Assembly: GCF_042646065.1 (NCBI RefSeq) | Contig: NZ_JBHRTA010000038.1 | Coordinates: forward strand, 1,128,596 to 1,192,595 | DNA length: 64,000 nt | From: Parapedobacter deserti | GTDB lineage: Bacteria > Bacteroidota > Bacteroidia > Sphingobacteriales > Sphingobacteriaceae | Reading direction: 5' to 3' | Shown here: positions 8,238 through 17,740 of the stretch, in pieces | How positions within the stretch are numbered: the stretch's first letter is position 1 | How the letters are laid out: each line of letters starts with the position of its first letter | Program-made: the position numbers and the translations under genes | The notes under the pieces: generated by a model | Seen by the model: only the letters and a program-made list of their open reading frames with translations | What the model was told of the DNA's origin: nothing | Database searches by the model: none

Positions 8238-9344
8238 ATGAAACAGACACTAGACATCGTACCCTTAACATCTTGGTTCGACACGGACGAGGCGCCGTTG
8301 ATCATTGCCGGGCCTTGCAGCGCTGAAACAGAGGAACAACTCGTCGCTACTGCCCATTTGCTTGCCAATACCGGCAAAGTAAATGTGCTACGCGCAGGCA
8401 TCTGGAAACCCCGCACCAGGCCGGGTGAGTTTGAGGGTATTGGCAGTATCGGCCTGCAATGGCTTCGCCGTGCCAAGGAAGAGACCGGATTGCCCATCAC
8501 CACGGAGGTCGCAACCGCCAAACACGTGGAAGAAGCGCTCGCCGCCGGGGTCGATATCCTTTGGGTTGGCGCCCGCTCTACGGCCAACCCTTTTACCGTG
8601 CAGGAGATCGCGGATGCACTGAGGGGCGTTGACGTACCGGTGATGGTCAAAAACCCGGTAAACCCCGACCTTTCGCTGTGGCTTGGTGCGTTGGAGCGCG
8701 TCAACCGTGCAGGCATCAAAAAACTGGCCGCTATACACCGGGGTTTTTCTTCCTATGAAAAAACATCTTTCCGAAATGAACCGATGTGGGATATCGCCAT
8801 ACAGCTCAAAACACTGGTTCCTGACCTGCCGGTGATCAACGACCCCAGCCACATCTGCGGAAACCGGGAATTGATCCCCTACATTGCTCAAAAGGCATTC
8901 GATATGGACATGCAGGGTCTAATTATTGAATCGCACATCGACCCGGCTGTGGCATGGACGGACGCCAAGCAACAAGTGACCCCTCAAGCACTGTACGATT
9001 TGCTGGCCAACCTAACATTCCGCCATGCTAAATCAGATGACCCTATCTTCGAGGACAAATTAGCTCAATTGCGCGTAGATATTGATAAATTGGACGACCA
9101 AATCATCAAAATCCTGAGCGATCGGATGAGAATCGTCGAAAAAATCGGTGAATACAAACGCGACAACAACGTGACCATCCTGCAGGTGAGCCGTTGGGAC
9201 GAAATTATCCACAAGCGTACAAACGTTGCCCAGGCGCTCAAGCTTGACAAGGACTTTACGGTGAAACTGCTGGAGCTGATCCACAACGAATCCATCCGTA
9301 AGCAAAACGAAATCATGAATACAAAACCGGTAGCGGAGGCCTAA
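8238..9344 (+). CDS. Bifunctional DAHP synthase / chorismate mutase
   Basis: Fusion enzyme of 368 aa. The N-terminal domain (about 1-265) is a class I DAHP synthase of the KDSA-like type (AGPCSAETEEQL, LRAGIWKPRTRPGEFEG, IAAIHRGFSSYEK-like KLAAIHRGFSSY, NDPSHICGNR), which condenses PEP with erythrose-4-phosphate. The C-terminal domain (about 275-355) is an AroQ-type chorismate mutase (DIDKLDDQIIKILSDRM, VEKIGEYKRDNN). One protein therefore both opens the shikimate pathway and makes prephenate for the enzyme encoded just upstream. In this family the mutase domain commonly serves as the feedback sensor. Its stop codon overlaps the aroA start (TAATG), indicating translational coupling. Confidence 0.95.
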   Translation: MKQTLDIVPLTSWFDTDEAPLIIAGPCSAETEEQLVATAHLLANTGKVNVLRAGIWKPRTRPGEFEGIGSIGLQWLRRAKEETGLPITTEVATAKHVEEALAAGVDILWVGARSTANPFTVQEIADALRGVDVPVMVKNPVNPDLSLWLGALERVNRAGIKKLAAIHRGFSSYEKTSFRNEPMWDIAIQLKTLVPDLPVINDPSHICGNRELIPYIAQKAFDMDMQGLIIESHIDPAVAWTDAKQQVTPQALYDLLANLTFRHAKSDDPIFEDKLAQLRVDIDKLDDQIIKILSDRMRIVEKIGEYKRDNNVTILQVSRWDEIIHKRTNVAQALKLDKDFTVKLLELIHNESIRKQNEIMNTKPVAEA

Positions 9345-10612
9345 TGGGAAGTCAAGTGTTGAGGCTTTCTCATCCTTCCAAGACGTTACTGGGCGCAGTA
9401 CCGCTCACCGGGTCAAAAAGCGAAAGCAATCGGGCTTTGATCATCCAGGCCCTCAGCGGCGGGAACGTGGCCGTTGAAAATCTTTCGTCCGCGGCTGATA
9501 CCGTGACCTTATGCCGGGCGCTTGCATTGTCGGCAGCGCCCGGGGAAACCAGCGGCGAAGCGCATGAAACCGTTGTCGACATCGGCCCGGCCGGTACCGC
9601 CATGCGGTTCCTGACAGCTTACCTTGCCATCACCAACGGGCGGTACTTTTTGACAGGCAGCGAACGGATGAAGCAGCGCCCCATAGGCATCCTCGTCGAT
9701 GCGCTTACAACCCTGGGTGCTGACATCCAATACGCCGAAAGGGTAGGGTACCCGCCATTGGTTATCCGCGGTGGGTTTGAACAGCAGCGACCGGCTGTGA
9801 AGGTACAGGGGAATGTAAGCAGCCAATACTTGTCGGCATTGCTTCTTATCGCTGCGGCACTTCCAAAAGGGCTGGAACTGCAAATCGACGGCGAACTGAC
9901 TTCGCGTCCTTACCTCACTATGACCTTGGATATGCTGGCGGAAGCGGGGATCGAACACCATTGGGTGGATGATGTGATTGTCATCAAGCCGCAGCCCACG
10001 AAAGCGACTACGCTGACCGTAGAGCCCGATTGGAGTGCCGCCTCCTATTGGTACGCCATGGCTGCATTAGCAAAAACGGCTGACCTGTTTCTCCCGAATC
10101 TGAAAAGCAACAGCTTGCAAGGAGATGCCGCGATAGCGAATATCATGACCGGTTTTGGGGTCGGTACCGTCTTCGAAAGCGGAGGTGTACGCATCCGACA
10201 CACGGCATCCTCTCCGACGCAGGACTCCAGCTCTTTGGATTTCAGGGAATGCCCGGATCTGGCGCAAACGGTGATCGTCTGTGCAGCTGCGCTGGGCAAA
10301 GACCTTTCGTTTACCGGATTGCATACGCTCAGAATAAAGGAAACCGACCGCATCGCGGCCCTGCAAAATGAGTTGGGAAAGTTTGGCGTAGCACTCGAAC
10401 AGGACGGCGAGGTATATCACTTGCGCACGGCAGGACGGTACCAACCATCGCGCTTAGTGATAGACACCTATGAAGACCATCGCATGGCCATGGCCTTCGC
10501 GCCGCTGGCCTTGGCGTTTGGCCAGGTCGAAATCAATGACCCGGATGTGGTGGAAAAATCTTATCCCGATTTCTGGAAACATTTGAAACAACAGGGATTT
10601 GTTATATCTTAG
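9344..10612 (+). CDS. aroA: 3-phosphoshikimate 1-carboxyvinyltransferase (EPSP synthase)
   Basis: Shikimate pathway step six, joining PEP to shikimate-3-phosphate (422 aa, typical length). Visible motifs are the N-terminal GSKSESNRALI with the PEP-binding Lys, the phosphate-binding GPAGTAMRFL, GSERMKQRPI, VSSQYLSALLL, and the C-terminal IKETDRI and DTYEDHRMAMAFAPLAL segments that carry catalytic Asp/Glu and Arg residues. The ATG shares its A with the upstream TAA. It is the third gene of the attenuator-controlled operon, and 83 nt separate it from aroC. Confidence 0.97.
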   Translation: MGSQVLRLSHPSKTLLGAVPLTGSKSESNRALIIQALSGGNVAVENLSSAADTVTLCRALALSAAPGETSGEAHETVVDIGPAGTAMRFLTAYLAITNGRYFLTGSERMKQRPIGILVDALTTLGADIQYAERVGYPPLVIRGGFEQQRPAVKVQGNVSSQYLSALLLIAAALPKGLELQIDGELTSRPYLTMTLDMLAEAGIEHHWVDDVIVIKPQPTKATTLTVEPDWSAASYWYAMAALAKTADLFLPNLKSNSLQGDAAIANIMTGFGVGTVFESGGVRIRHTASSPTQDSSSLDFRECPDLAQTVIVCAAALGKDLSFTGLHTLRIKETDRIAALQNELGKFGVALEQDGEVYHLRTAGRYQPSRLVIDTYEDHRMAMAFAPLALAFGQVEINDPDVVEKSYPDFWKHLKQQGFVIS

Positions 10613-10695
10613 CCGCCATTGAATATCCGGAAAGCCGGGAGAATACAGACAATGTTCGAAATTATAATCCGTAAATCTAAAAGTTAACATTACGA

Positions 10696-11796
10696 ATGGC
10701 GGGAAACTCTTTTGGAGACCTATTCCGTATTACCACCTTTGGCGAATCACACGGCGCAGCCATCGGCGTGATTATCGACGGCTGCCCTCCAAACATCTCC
10801 GTGGATGAGTCGTTTATTCAATCCGAGTTGGACAAAAGACGCCCGGGCCAGTCGAAAATAACCACCCAGCGCAAGGAAAGCGATACGGCAAGGATTCTTT
10901 CCGGTGTGTTTGAAGGCAAAACCACGGGCACTCCCGTAGCCATGGTTATTCCAAATGAAGACCAGCGTTCGAAGGATTATTCCCATATCAAAGACAAGTA
11001 CCGGCCCTCACATGCGGACTACACGTACCAGATGAAATACGGCATCCGCGATTACCGTGGCGGTGGCCGTTCTTCGGCGCGGGAAACCGCCGCCCGTGTG
11101 GCAGCAGGTGCAGTGGCAAAAAGCTTCCTTGCACAGGCGGGTATCCGGATTTTCGCTCATGTATCGGGCGTTGGAAAAATTGAAGCGCCCAACCTGGCGT
11201 CGGATGATCTGGATGAACTGCTGCACATCAGGGAAAGCAACATCGTGCGATGCGCTGACCCGGCTACAGCCAATGAGATGATCGACTTTATCGATGGTAT
11301 ACGCAAGGCGGGAGACACCGTAGGCGGGCGCATCAGTGCGATCGTGCAAAATGTGCCGGTCGGGCTCGGTGAACCGGTCTTCGACAAGCTGCACGCTGAC
11401 CTGGCAAAAGCGATGATGAGCATCAATGCAGTACATGGCTTTGAATACGGCTCGGGCTTCGCCGGCTCGGAGATGCAGGGATCCGAACATAACGATATTT
11501 TTGTCAACCCAGCGCACAACGCCGCCGGTCTGAAAACCCTAACCAACTTTTCCGGAGGGATACAGGGCGGCATTTCCAACGGCATGGAAATAACCTTCCG
11601 TGTTGCATTCAAACCGGTGGCCACGATCATGCGCTCCCAGCAAACGGTCAATGAAGCCGGAGAAACTACGGAAATCACCGGAAAGGGCCGCCACGATCCA
11701 TGTGTTGTGCCCCGGGCGGTTATCATTGTAGAGGCCATGGCCGCTTTGGTCATTGCAGACCATTTACTCAGAAACCGAATTTATGACAAAACATAA
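10696..11796 (+). CDS. aroC: Chorismate synthase
   Basis: Last step of the shikimate pathway, an FMNH2-dependent 1,4-elimination giving chorismate (366 aa). The family signatures are present: the N-terminus MAGNSFGDLFRITTFGESHG, the RPSHADYTY stretch, GGRSSARETAARVAAGA (about 125-140), and FSGGIQGGISNGMEI. The last codons overlap the start of the following ROK-family gene by 14 nt, so both probably share a transcript. With pheA, the DAHP synthase-chorismate mutase and aroA it forms most of a Phe-directed branch; tyrA and the middle shikimate genes (aroB, aroQ/D, aroE, aroK) are not in the window. Confidence 0.97.
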   Translation: MAGNSFGDLFRITTFGESHGAAIGVIIDGCPPNISVDESFIQSELDKRRPGQSKITTQRKESDTARILSGVFEGKTTGTPVAMVIPNEDQRSKDYSHIKDKYRPSHADYTYQMKYGIRDYRGGGRSSARETAARVAAGAVAKSFLAQAGIRIFAHVSGVGKIEAPNLASDDLDELLHIRESNIVRCADPATANEMIDFIDGIRKAGDTVGGRISAIVQNVPVGLGEPVFDKLHADLAKAMMSINAVHGFEYGSGFAGSEMQGSEHNDIFVNPAHNAAGLKTLTNFSGGIQGGISNGMEITFRVAFKPVATIMRSQQTVNEAGETTEITGKGRHDPCVVPRAVIIVEAMAALVIADHLLRNRIYDKT

Positions 11797-12646
11797 CAAC
11801 CAAATCATCATTGCATCCGATATCGGTGGCACGCATATTACCGCGTCATTGGTGAGCACCGGTCAATGGCAAGTTATTACCGATTCCATCACCAGAAATC
11901 ATGTCAATTCACACGCTGATGCTAAATCGATTTTAGAGGCTTGGGCAGCTCCGTTTGAAACGATCATTCGAAATAGGCCGGATGTGCCGGTGGCTATTGG
12001 TATCGCGATGCCGGGGCCGTTTGATTACCAAAATGGGATTTCGCTAATGCGGAATCAGGACAAGTATGACAACCTCTACGGCATGGATATCCGCGCCGCG
12101 CTGGCCGAGCGTACAGGAGCCAGTGGCACGGATATCCGGTTTATCAATGATGCTGCGGCATTTTTACAGGGAGAGGTCTTTGCTGGGAAACATAACGGCC
12201 ACTCAAAAATGCTGGGAATCACGTTGGGTACAGGTTTGGGGACCGCAGTGTGGGAAAACGGAGCGAATGCCGTGGACGCCGACCTTTGGAAAACCCCCTA
12301 CCTCGACAGCAATATGGAGGAGCATTTGGTGACCCGCTGGTTTGTCAGAAACGCATCGCAACACGGGATGAAGGTAACCGGATTGCGTGAGCTGCTCGAG
12401 CTTCGGGAGCAACACCGCATCGTGGAGGATATCCTCGCCGAATACAGTCATCATCTGTTGCAGTTCATTACATTCTTCAGTGAACAGGAAGGTACCGACA
12501 GATTTATTATCGGCGGCAACATTGCGCGGGCGTGGGGCATCTTCCGTAGCTTTAACACCGCGGCGTTCGACCGGTATGATATCCATATCAGCCAGTTGGG
12601 GGAACATGCGGCGCTTATTGGCGCAGCAGCCATCTTTGTCGCTTAA
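11783..12646 (+). CDS. ROK family protein (putative sugar kinase)
   Basis: ROK-superfamily protein of about 287 aa. The longest frame starts at 11753, but the ATG at 11783 is preferred because it places the nucleotide-binding loop ASDIGGTHITASLV near the N-terminus. The phosphate-2 region GITLGTGLGTAVWENG is also present. The Cys-rich zinc motif (CxCGxxGC) typical of many ROK kinases is absent, as in several Bacteroidota members. The substrate is not predictable; glucokinase-like activity is only a family guess. It overlaps aroC by 14 nt. Its association with the aromatic operon may simply be read-through, since no terminator is seen between them. Confidence 0.82.
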   Translation: MTKHNNQIIIASDIGGTHITASLVSTGQWQVITDSITRNHVNSHADAKSILEAWAAPFETIIRNRPDVPVAIGIAMPGPFDYQNGISLMRNQDKYDNLYGMDIRAALAERTGASGTDIRFINDAAAFLQGEVFAGKHNGHSKMLGITLGTGLGTAVWENGANAVDADLWKTPYLDSNMEEHLVTRWFVRNASQHGMKVTGLRELLELREQHRIVEDILAEYSHHLLQFITFFSEQEGTDRFIIGGNIARAWGIFRSFNTAAFDRYDIHISQLGEHAALIGAAAIFVA

Positions 12647-12663
12647 GCGAAGACGGCTGCCGT

Positions 12664-15084
12664 TTATTGAAACAATGCGGGATAGTCACCCGGATTATAT
12701 TCATGCATGATGGCATATACTGCTTCGATCACGTCGTCAGCAGACGGCTTTGAAAAGTAATCGCCGTCTGAACCGTATGGTGGGCGGTGTGCTTTGGCAG
12801 TCAACGTACGGGGTTGGCCGTCGAGGTGGTAGTAGCCGCGTTGCGATTCCAGGATATGCTGCAGGATGAAAGCCGAAGCCCCTCCTGGGACGTCCTCGTC
12901 TACTACCAGTAGTTTGTTGGTTTTGCTGAGCGACCGGGCGCACAAGTGCTCTTCGTCAAACGGCTGCAGGGTCTGCGGGTCGACAATCTCGATGGAGATA
13001 CCCATTTTTTCGAGTTCAGCGGCCGCTTCCTGTACCACACGCAGTGTGGAACCATAGGAAACAACCGTCACATCCCGACCTTCTTTGACCACTTCGGCTT
13101 TGCCCAGCAGCACGGTAAACTCTCCGACGTTACTGGGCATGCGTTCTTTCAGCCGGTAGCCGTTGAGGCATTCGATGATCAGCGCAGGCTCGTCCGACCG
13201 GAGCAGTGTATTGTACATTCCCGCTGCTTGCGTCATGTTCCGGGGTACACACACGTGTATGCCGCGCAAAGCACCCAGTATCATACTCATAGGGGATCCG
13301 GAATGCCAGATGCCTTCCAGCCGATGACCGCGGGTGCGGATAATCAGGGGCGCTTTTTGCCCGGCCTTTGTGCGGTAACTCAGGCTGGCTATGTCGTCGG
13401 TCAGCACGGTGAGGCAGTACGCCAGGTAGTCGAGGTATTGGATTTCCGCAATAGGGCGCAGCCCTCGCATAGCCAGACCCATTCCCTGGCCGATGATGGC
13501 CGCCTCGCGGATGCCGGTGTCAAAAATACGGAGTTCGCCGTATTTGGCCTGTAGCCCTGCAAACCCCTGATTGACATCCCCGATCTTACCCACATCTTCT
13601 CCAAAAGCAACCAAACGGGCATCCCGGGCAAAGTTGGCGTCGAAACAGGCATTTAGAACCTCGCGCCCATCTACGGCCTTACTGCCGGCGCCGTATTCAG
13701 GCGGTACGGCCGGTACGCGCCGGGGAGATTCAACGGTATCGGTGAATAAGTATGAATTGTATCGTTCGTGATTGACCAGCTGTTTCTGCTTGTACCATTC
13801 CAGTAGCGCTGCTTTGGCTTCGCTTTGTGTTCCCCGCAGCTGGCGGATAACACGGCGTATCGTGCTGTATACTTCATTGAGCGACGGTTCAGTGCGTGAT
13901 TTCAGCTCATTGAGCAATATCTGCACGGTTTTATCAGGTATGGCGGCCAGCAACGAGACCGCTTCATCCAGGTCTTTTTTAAGGCTCCTGCTATAATCTG
14001 ACCATGCCCGTTTCTGCTCCGCGCGTACGCGCTCTTTTACGGTGCGTTCAATTTCGGCCAGGTCATTTTCGTCTGCGATGCGCGACTCAAGCATCCATGC
14101 GCGCATTTTGGTGATGCAGTCATACTCGTGTTCCCACGCCAGCCTTTCCTTGGATTTATAGCGTTCATGCGAACCGGATGTAGAGTGGCCCTGTGGTTGG
14201 GTCATTTCCGTCACATGGATCAGCACAGGTATATGTTGTTCCCTCGCGATCTTTGCTGCTTTTTCATAGGTCTCGCACAATCCGGGGTAGTCCCAGCCTT
14301 TTACCTTGAATATCTCGAATCCTTCGCCGTTTTCATCCCGTTGGAATCCCTTGAGCACCTCGGTGATGTCCGCTTTCGTGGTTTGTACTTCATTGGGGAC
14401 CGAAATGCCGTATCCATCGTCCCAGATCGAGATGACCGTTGGGATCTGCCGGACGCCAGCGGCATTCACTGCTTCAAAAAAAACTCCTTCGGAGGTCGAT
14501 GCATTGCCAATGGTACAGAAAGCTACTTCGTTGCCATTATTGGAAAACGTGGTCAAATTGGCCAACGCCGGATTGTTGCGGTACAACTTCGACGCCAGTC
14601 CAAAGCCCAGCAAACGCGGCATCTGGCCGCCCGTAGTGGAAATGTCTGCCGCTGAATTTTTCATCAGTGTCTGGTCTACCCATTTTCCCTCCGGTGTAAG
14701 CATCCGCGTAGCGAAATGGCTGTTCATCTGCCTGCCAGCAGACGAAGGATCCGCTTCCACGTCCGGATGGGCATACAGTTGTGAAAAGAATTGATAAACA
14801 GAAACGATACCAGCCGCAAACATGAAGGTCTGGTCGCGGTAATAGCCCGAACGCCAGTCGCCAAGTTGGAACACCTTAGCCATCGCGATCTGCGCTAGCT
14901 CCTTGCCATCCCCGAAGACGCCAAACTTTGCTTTGCCCGTCAGGACTTCTTTGCGGCCCAGTAAACTCACGAACCTGCTTTCGACCGCAATACGGTAATC
15001 CTCGACAACGATCGCTTTGAAGTCATCGAAACTTAGTTTGGTTTGGGCCGGGTGTTCGCTTTGTTTAATATGGGTGTCAGACAT
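12664..15084 (-). CDS. Fused alpha/beta 2-oxo acid dehydrogenase E1 component
   Basis: Thiamine-pyrophosphate-dependent E1 of a branched-chain 2-oxo acid (or related) dehydrogenase complex, 806 aa, with both subunits in one chain. The alpha part (about 1-390) holds the TPP-binding stretch FCTIGNASTSEGVFFEAVNA and the DDGYGISVPNEVQT loop. The beta part (about 480-806) starts near VDGREVLNACFDANFARDAR and contains FGEDVGKIGDVNQGFAGLQ, FDTGIREAAIIGQGMGLAMR and EIQYLDYLAY. Such fusions are common in Bacteroidota. The exact substrate cannot be read from sequence, and no E2 or E3 gene is nearby. It is convergent with the ROK gene, the stop codons being 17 nt apart. Confidence 0.9.
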   Translation of the reverse strand: MSDTHIKQSEHPAQTKLSFDDFKAIVVEDYRIAVESRFVSLLGRKEVLTGKAKFGVFGDGKELAQIAMAKVFQLGDWRSGYYRDQTFMFAAGIVSVYQFFSQLYAHPDVEADPSSAGRQMNSHFATRMLTPEGKWVDQTLMKNSAADISTTGGQMPRLLGFGLASKLYRNNPALANLTTFSNNGNEVAFCTIGNASTSEGVFFEAVNAAGVRQIPTVISIWDDGYGISVPNEVQTTKADITEVLKGFQRDENGEGFEIFKVKGWDYPGLCETYEKAAKIAREQHIPVLIHVTEMTQPQGHSTSGSHERYKSKERLAWEHEYDCITKMRAWMLESRIADENDLAEIERTVKERVRAEQKRAWSDYSRSLKKDLDEAVSLLAAIPDKTVQILLNELKSRTEPSLNEVYSTIRRVIRQLRGTQSEAKAALLEWYKQKQLVNHERYNSYLFTDTVESPRRVPAVPPEYGAGSKAVDGREVLNACFDANFARDARLVAFGEDVGKIGDVNQGFAGLQAKYGELRIFDTGIREAAIIGQGMGLAMRGLRPIAEIQYLDYLAYCLTVLTDDIASLSYRTKAGQKAPLIIRTRGHRLEGIWHSGSPMSMILGALRGIHVCVPRNMTQAAGMYNTLLRSDEPALIIECLNGYRLKERMPSNVGEFTVLLGKAEVVKEGRDVTVVSYGSTLRVVQEAAAELEKMGISIEIVDPQTLQPFDEEHLCARSLSKTNKLLVVDEDVPGGASAFILQHILESQRGYYHLDGQPRTLTAKAHRPPYGSDGDYFSKPSADDVIEAVYAIMHEYNPGDYPALFQ

Positions 15085-15103
15085 AATTAAATTGCGTTTG
15101 CTC

Positions 15104-15111
15104 CAAAAGTA
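15104..15111 (-). promoter_or_regulatory. -7 box upstream of the E1 gene
   Basis: On the minus strand TACTTTTG (TAnnTTTG) lies 20 nt before the ATG at 15084. No clear TTG upstream element was found at 19-20 bp. Confidence 0.4.
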
Positions 15112-15373
15112 GGAAAAAAAAATTCGTTTAAAAGGGATATCCGCTTTTAAATTCGGGTGCGTTTATCGGTTTTAGCGAAATTGGCCGTTTACTATTTACC
15201 AATGGATGCTTGTTTTTTTGCGTTGCGTCAATGACAAGTTCCGAGCTATGTCTATAGAACGTATAATAACGTAAAAGATTGTGTTTATCCGGCATATAAA
15301 AAGAAACGCGGTGCACCGCTGCCATTGTAGCTGCCGGCCGAAATATTGGCATTTCTTTTGTGCGGGCAGAGTC

Positions 15374-15868
15374 ATGGAAAGAAAGCGGATCGCCTTAATC
15401 ATTGCACTTGTTTTTATCGGAATCACCGGTCAGCAAGCCTTCTCCCAGGAGAGCAGCACGTATTCACGCGCCATAGGCGGGCGCTTTGGTGTTGCCAATG
15501 GGATTACCTACAAGCATTTTATCAATGACAGCCACGCAATAGATGGCATTTTGAACTTTCAGGGCAACAGGAATTTCACCATTTTCAAATTATTGGGGTT
15601 GTATGAGATACACCAGCCGGTAGACTTCGTCGACGTGGAGGGCCTGCAGTGGTACTACGGATTCGGCGGCGGCCTGGGCGGATACCGCTATAAGGATACG
15701 GATGAAAGCGGTATGGCATGGAGCTTTGACGGTGTTATCGGTGTGGATTATAAAATCCCCACGGCGCCGGTCAACCTGTCGTTGGACTGGAAACCTACGA
15801 TGGAGCTCACGCCAGAAGCAGGCGTCCGATTTGATGGCATCGGGCTGTCGATACGTTTCGTGTTTTAA
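15374..15868 (+). CDS. Hypothetical exported protein, probable small outer-membrane barrel
   Basis: A protein of about 164 aa starting at the ATG at 15374; the longest frame begins at 15281, but its extension looks non-coding and the signal peptide starts here (MERKRIALIIALVFIGITG, cleavage near AFSQ). The rest alternates aromatic and polar residues (AIGGRFGVANGITYKHF, WYYGFGGGLGGYRY) and ends in the amphipathic strand GIGLSIRFVF, whose terminal Phe is typical of BAM-inserted barrels. No family name can be given. Its TAA shares the TTAA at 15865-15868 with the convergent stop of the M61 gene. Confidence 0.7.
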   Translation: MERKRIALIIALVFIGITGQQAFSQESSTYSRAIGGRFGVANGITYKHFINDSHAIDGILNFQGNRNFTIFKLLGLYEIHQPVDFVDVEGLQWYYGFGGGLGGYRYKDTDESGMAWSFDGVIGVDYKIPTAPVNLSLDWKPTMELTPEAGVRFDGIGLSIRFVF

Positions 15869-17664
15869 CGTAGCGAAAGCCAGATTTTTCCCAAGTTCTC
15901 CTGTTCGGGGGTCTGACGAGGCAAAGGCACGATCGTGAATATGCCCTTGGTGTCTTTTTTCAGTGTGACGGTCAGTTCACGAAGCTTTCCGTCGCGTGCT
16001 ACCAGCACCCGGAGCTTGTCGCCGATGGATGCCGTTTGCAGGATCCGGTTCAACTCCCGTCCGTTAGCATCCAGGCGTTCGCCATCGATGGCAATAAGCT
16101 CGTCTCTCACGTTGATGCCTCCGTCCCAAGCTCCCGTATTGCGTGCTACGCCGGTGACCACCAGGCGACCATCACTTGCCGAGGTCGTAATGCCAAGGTC
16201 GGGCAGCTCACGCCCCTCGTTATAGTCGACCAATTCATAGCCCGCTGCATTGAGGTAGGCGTTGTAATCGATGGGTTCTACGGTATGCGCCGCGTGGAAA
16301 ATGTCATCAACCGGCACACCTGCGATCTTTTCGGTCAGCGCCTGAAACTCGTGTTCTTCAAACCCCCGTTTTTTCCGGACGTAGAATTCCTCGTAGGCGG
16401 CTTTAAGTACGTCGTCCAGGCGTTTTTTGCCCCCGGTGGCGTCAAGTATCTTAAGATCAAGCATAGCGGCCAGCAGCGCACCTTTGTTGTAATAGGAAAC
16501 GCTTGTGTTGGCTGAATTTTCATCCGGGCGGTAGTGTTTGATCCACGCATCAAAGCTGGCGGCTGCAACCGGTTGAATGCGGTTGCCCGGCCTGTTTTCA
16601 ACGGTGTTGAAATCATTGGACAATGCTTGCAGGTAGGTGCTCTCATTAAGAAATCCGCAGCGTCTCAAGATCAGGTTGTCATAGTAGGCCGTAAAACCTT
16701 CCATGATCCACAGCGCGGTGGTATAGTTTTCTGCGTCATAGTCAAACGGGCCGAGCTCAATGGGACGGAGGCGTTTCACATGCCACAAATGGAAATATTC
16801 GTGGGCGACGAGTCCCAGAAAGCCCAGGTAAGTCCGTTCATTCTGGTATCCGTTTCTGCTTGCACCCAGTACGGTTGAGTTGAGATGTTCCAATCCACCG
16901 CCGCCGGACTGGTAATTATGCACAATGAAAACGTACCGTTTGTTGGGATTTTCGCCGAATATTTTGGTCGACTCTTCCACAATGGCGGCACAATCCCGCT
17001 TTAGCCGTTCCCTGTTGTAGTTTCCTCCGCCTACCATGGCGATTTCATGCAGCACGCCGGCTGCTTCAAAAGTAAACACATCCTGGTTGCCCACTTCGAT
17101 GGGAGAATCGAATAAAATATCGAAGTCTGGCGCACGATACGTATTGGGCTGACCGTCCACCGGTTCGAGTCCGGTCGAAATTTTGGACCAGGCGGCGTGC
17201 GGGATGACCGTCACATCCGCCGGTTGGTTGATCATGCCATCTACATACATAAATGTAGCCGCAGGGGAGAGAAACGCATGGGTGTCGTCGATGAAGTTGG
17301 TACGCACTGATACTTCAAAGCCGTAAATGCGGTAATTTATCGTCACCTTACTGCTTTTGGCCGATACAATTCGCCAAGTGTTCTTGCTGATTTTCTCGAC
17401 AACAAACGGATTGCCGTCTGCGTCGCATGCCTCAAAATTTTCCACATGCCTTGAATATTCGCGCACAAGGTACGACCCCGGTGTCCACACCGGCATTTTC
17501 ACATCGATGTGGTCTTTACGAATGCCGGAAATCTCCATTTTGATTTCGGCGTAGTGGGCCTGTGGTTCCTTGAAGGAAACTTCAAAGTGAATCTGTGGAT
17601 CGGCGAATGCGGAGGTGGTGACAATGGTCATAAGGGTTGCTAACTTGGTACGGATGCGTTTCAT
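15865..17664 (-). CDS. M61 family metallopeptidase with PDZ domain
   Basis: Exported zinc aminopeptidase-like protein (glycyl aminopeptidase family, about 599 aa). An N-terminal beta domain is followed by the catalytic domain with the zinc motif HEYFH in VAHEYFHLWHVKRLRP and the downstream glutamate in WIMEGFTAYYDN. A PDZ-like domain is near the C-terminus (ELPDLGITTSASDGRLVVTGVARNTGAWDGGI region). The Met at 17664 is chosen because a near-perfect promoter at 17686-17716 would lie inside the longer frame, and because it starts a signal peptide (MKRIRTKLATLMTIVTTSAFA). It is convergent with the 15.4-kb gene, the two stop codons overlapping in TTAA. Confidence 0.92.
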   Translation of the reverse strand: MKRIRTKLATLMTIVTTSAFADPQIHFEVSFKEPQAHYAEIKMEISGIRKDHIDVKMPVWTPGSYLVREYSRHVENFEACDADGNPFVVEKISKNTWRIVSAKSSKVTINYRIYGFEVSVRTNFIDDTHAFLSPAATFMYVDGMINQPADVTVIPHAAWSKISTGLEPVDGQPNTYRAPDFDILFDSPIEVGNQDVFTFEAAGVLHEIAMVGGGNYNRERLKRDCAAIVEESTKIFGENPNKRYVFIVHNYQSGGGGLEHLNSTVLGASRNGYQNERTYLGFLGLVAHEYFHLWHVKRLRPIELGPFDYDAENYTTALWIMEGFTAYYDNLILRRCGFLNESTYLQALSNDFNTVENRPGNRIQPVAAASFDAWIKHYRPDENSANTSVSYYNKGALLAAMLDLKILDATGGKKRLDDVLKAAYEEFYVRKKRGFEEHEFQALTEKIAGVPVDDIFHAAHTVEPIDYNAYLNAAGYELVDYNEGRELPDLGITTSASDGRLVVTGVARNTGAWDGGINVRDELIAIDGERLDANGRELNRILQTASIGDKLRVLVARDGKLRELTVTLKKDTKGIFTIVPLPRQTPEQENLGKIWLSLR

Positions 17665-17685
17665 GATCATCAAATTAGGGAACTG

Positions 17686-17716
17686 CAAAGGTAAAAGTAT
17701 CGGCCGAAGCGACAAA
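17686..17716 (-). promoter_or_regulatory. Promoter of the M61 peptidase gene
   Basis: Minus strand: TTTG (17713-17716), exactly 19 bp, TACCTTTG (17686-17693). It fits the Bacteroidota consensus exactly and predicts a very short 5' leader of about 15 nt before the ATG at 17664. Confidence 0.8.
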
Positions 17717-17740
17717 GGAATGTCGGCCTAAAATTGTCAC

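Noticed and set aside
11078..11091. CGGGAAACCG inside aroC resembling the regulon operator
   Set aside because: The arms do not match (CGCGG / CCGCC rather than TACGG / CCGTA) and there is no TAnnTTTG 22 bp downstream; the bases are required by conserved aroC codons.
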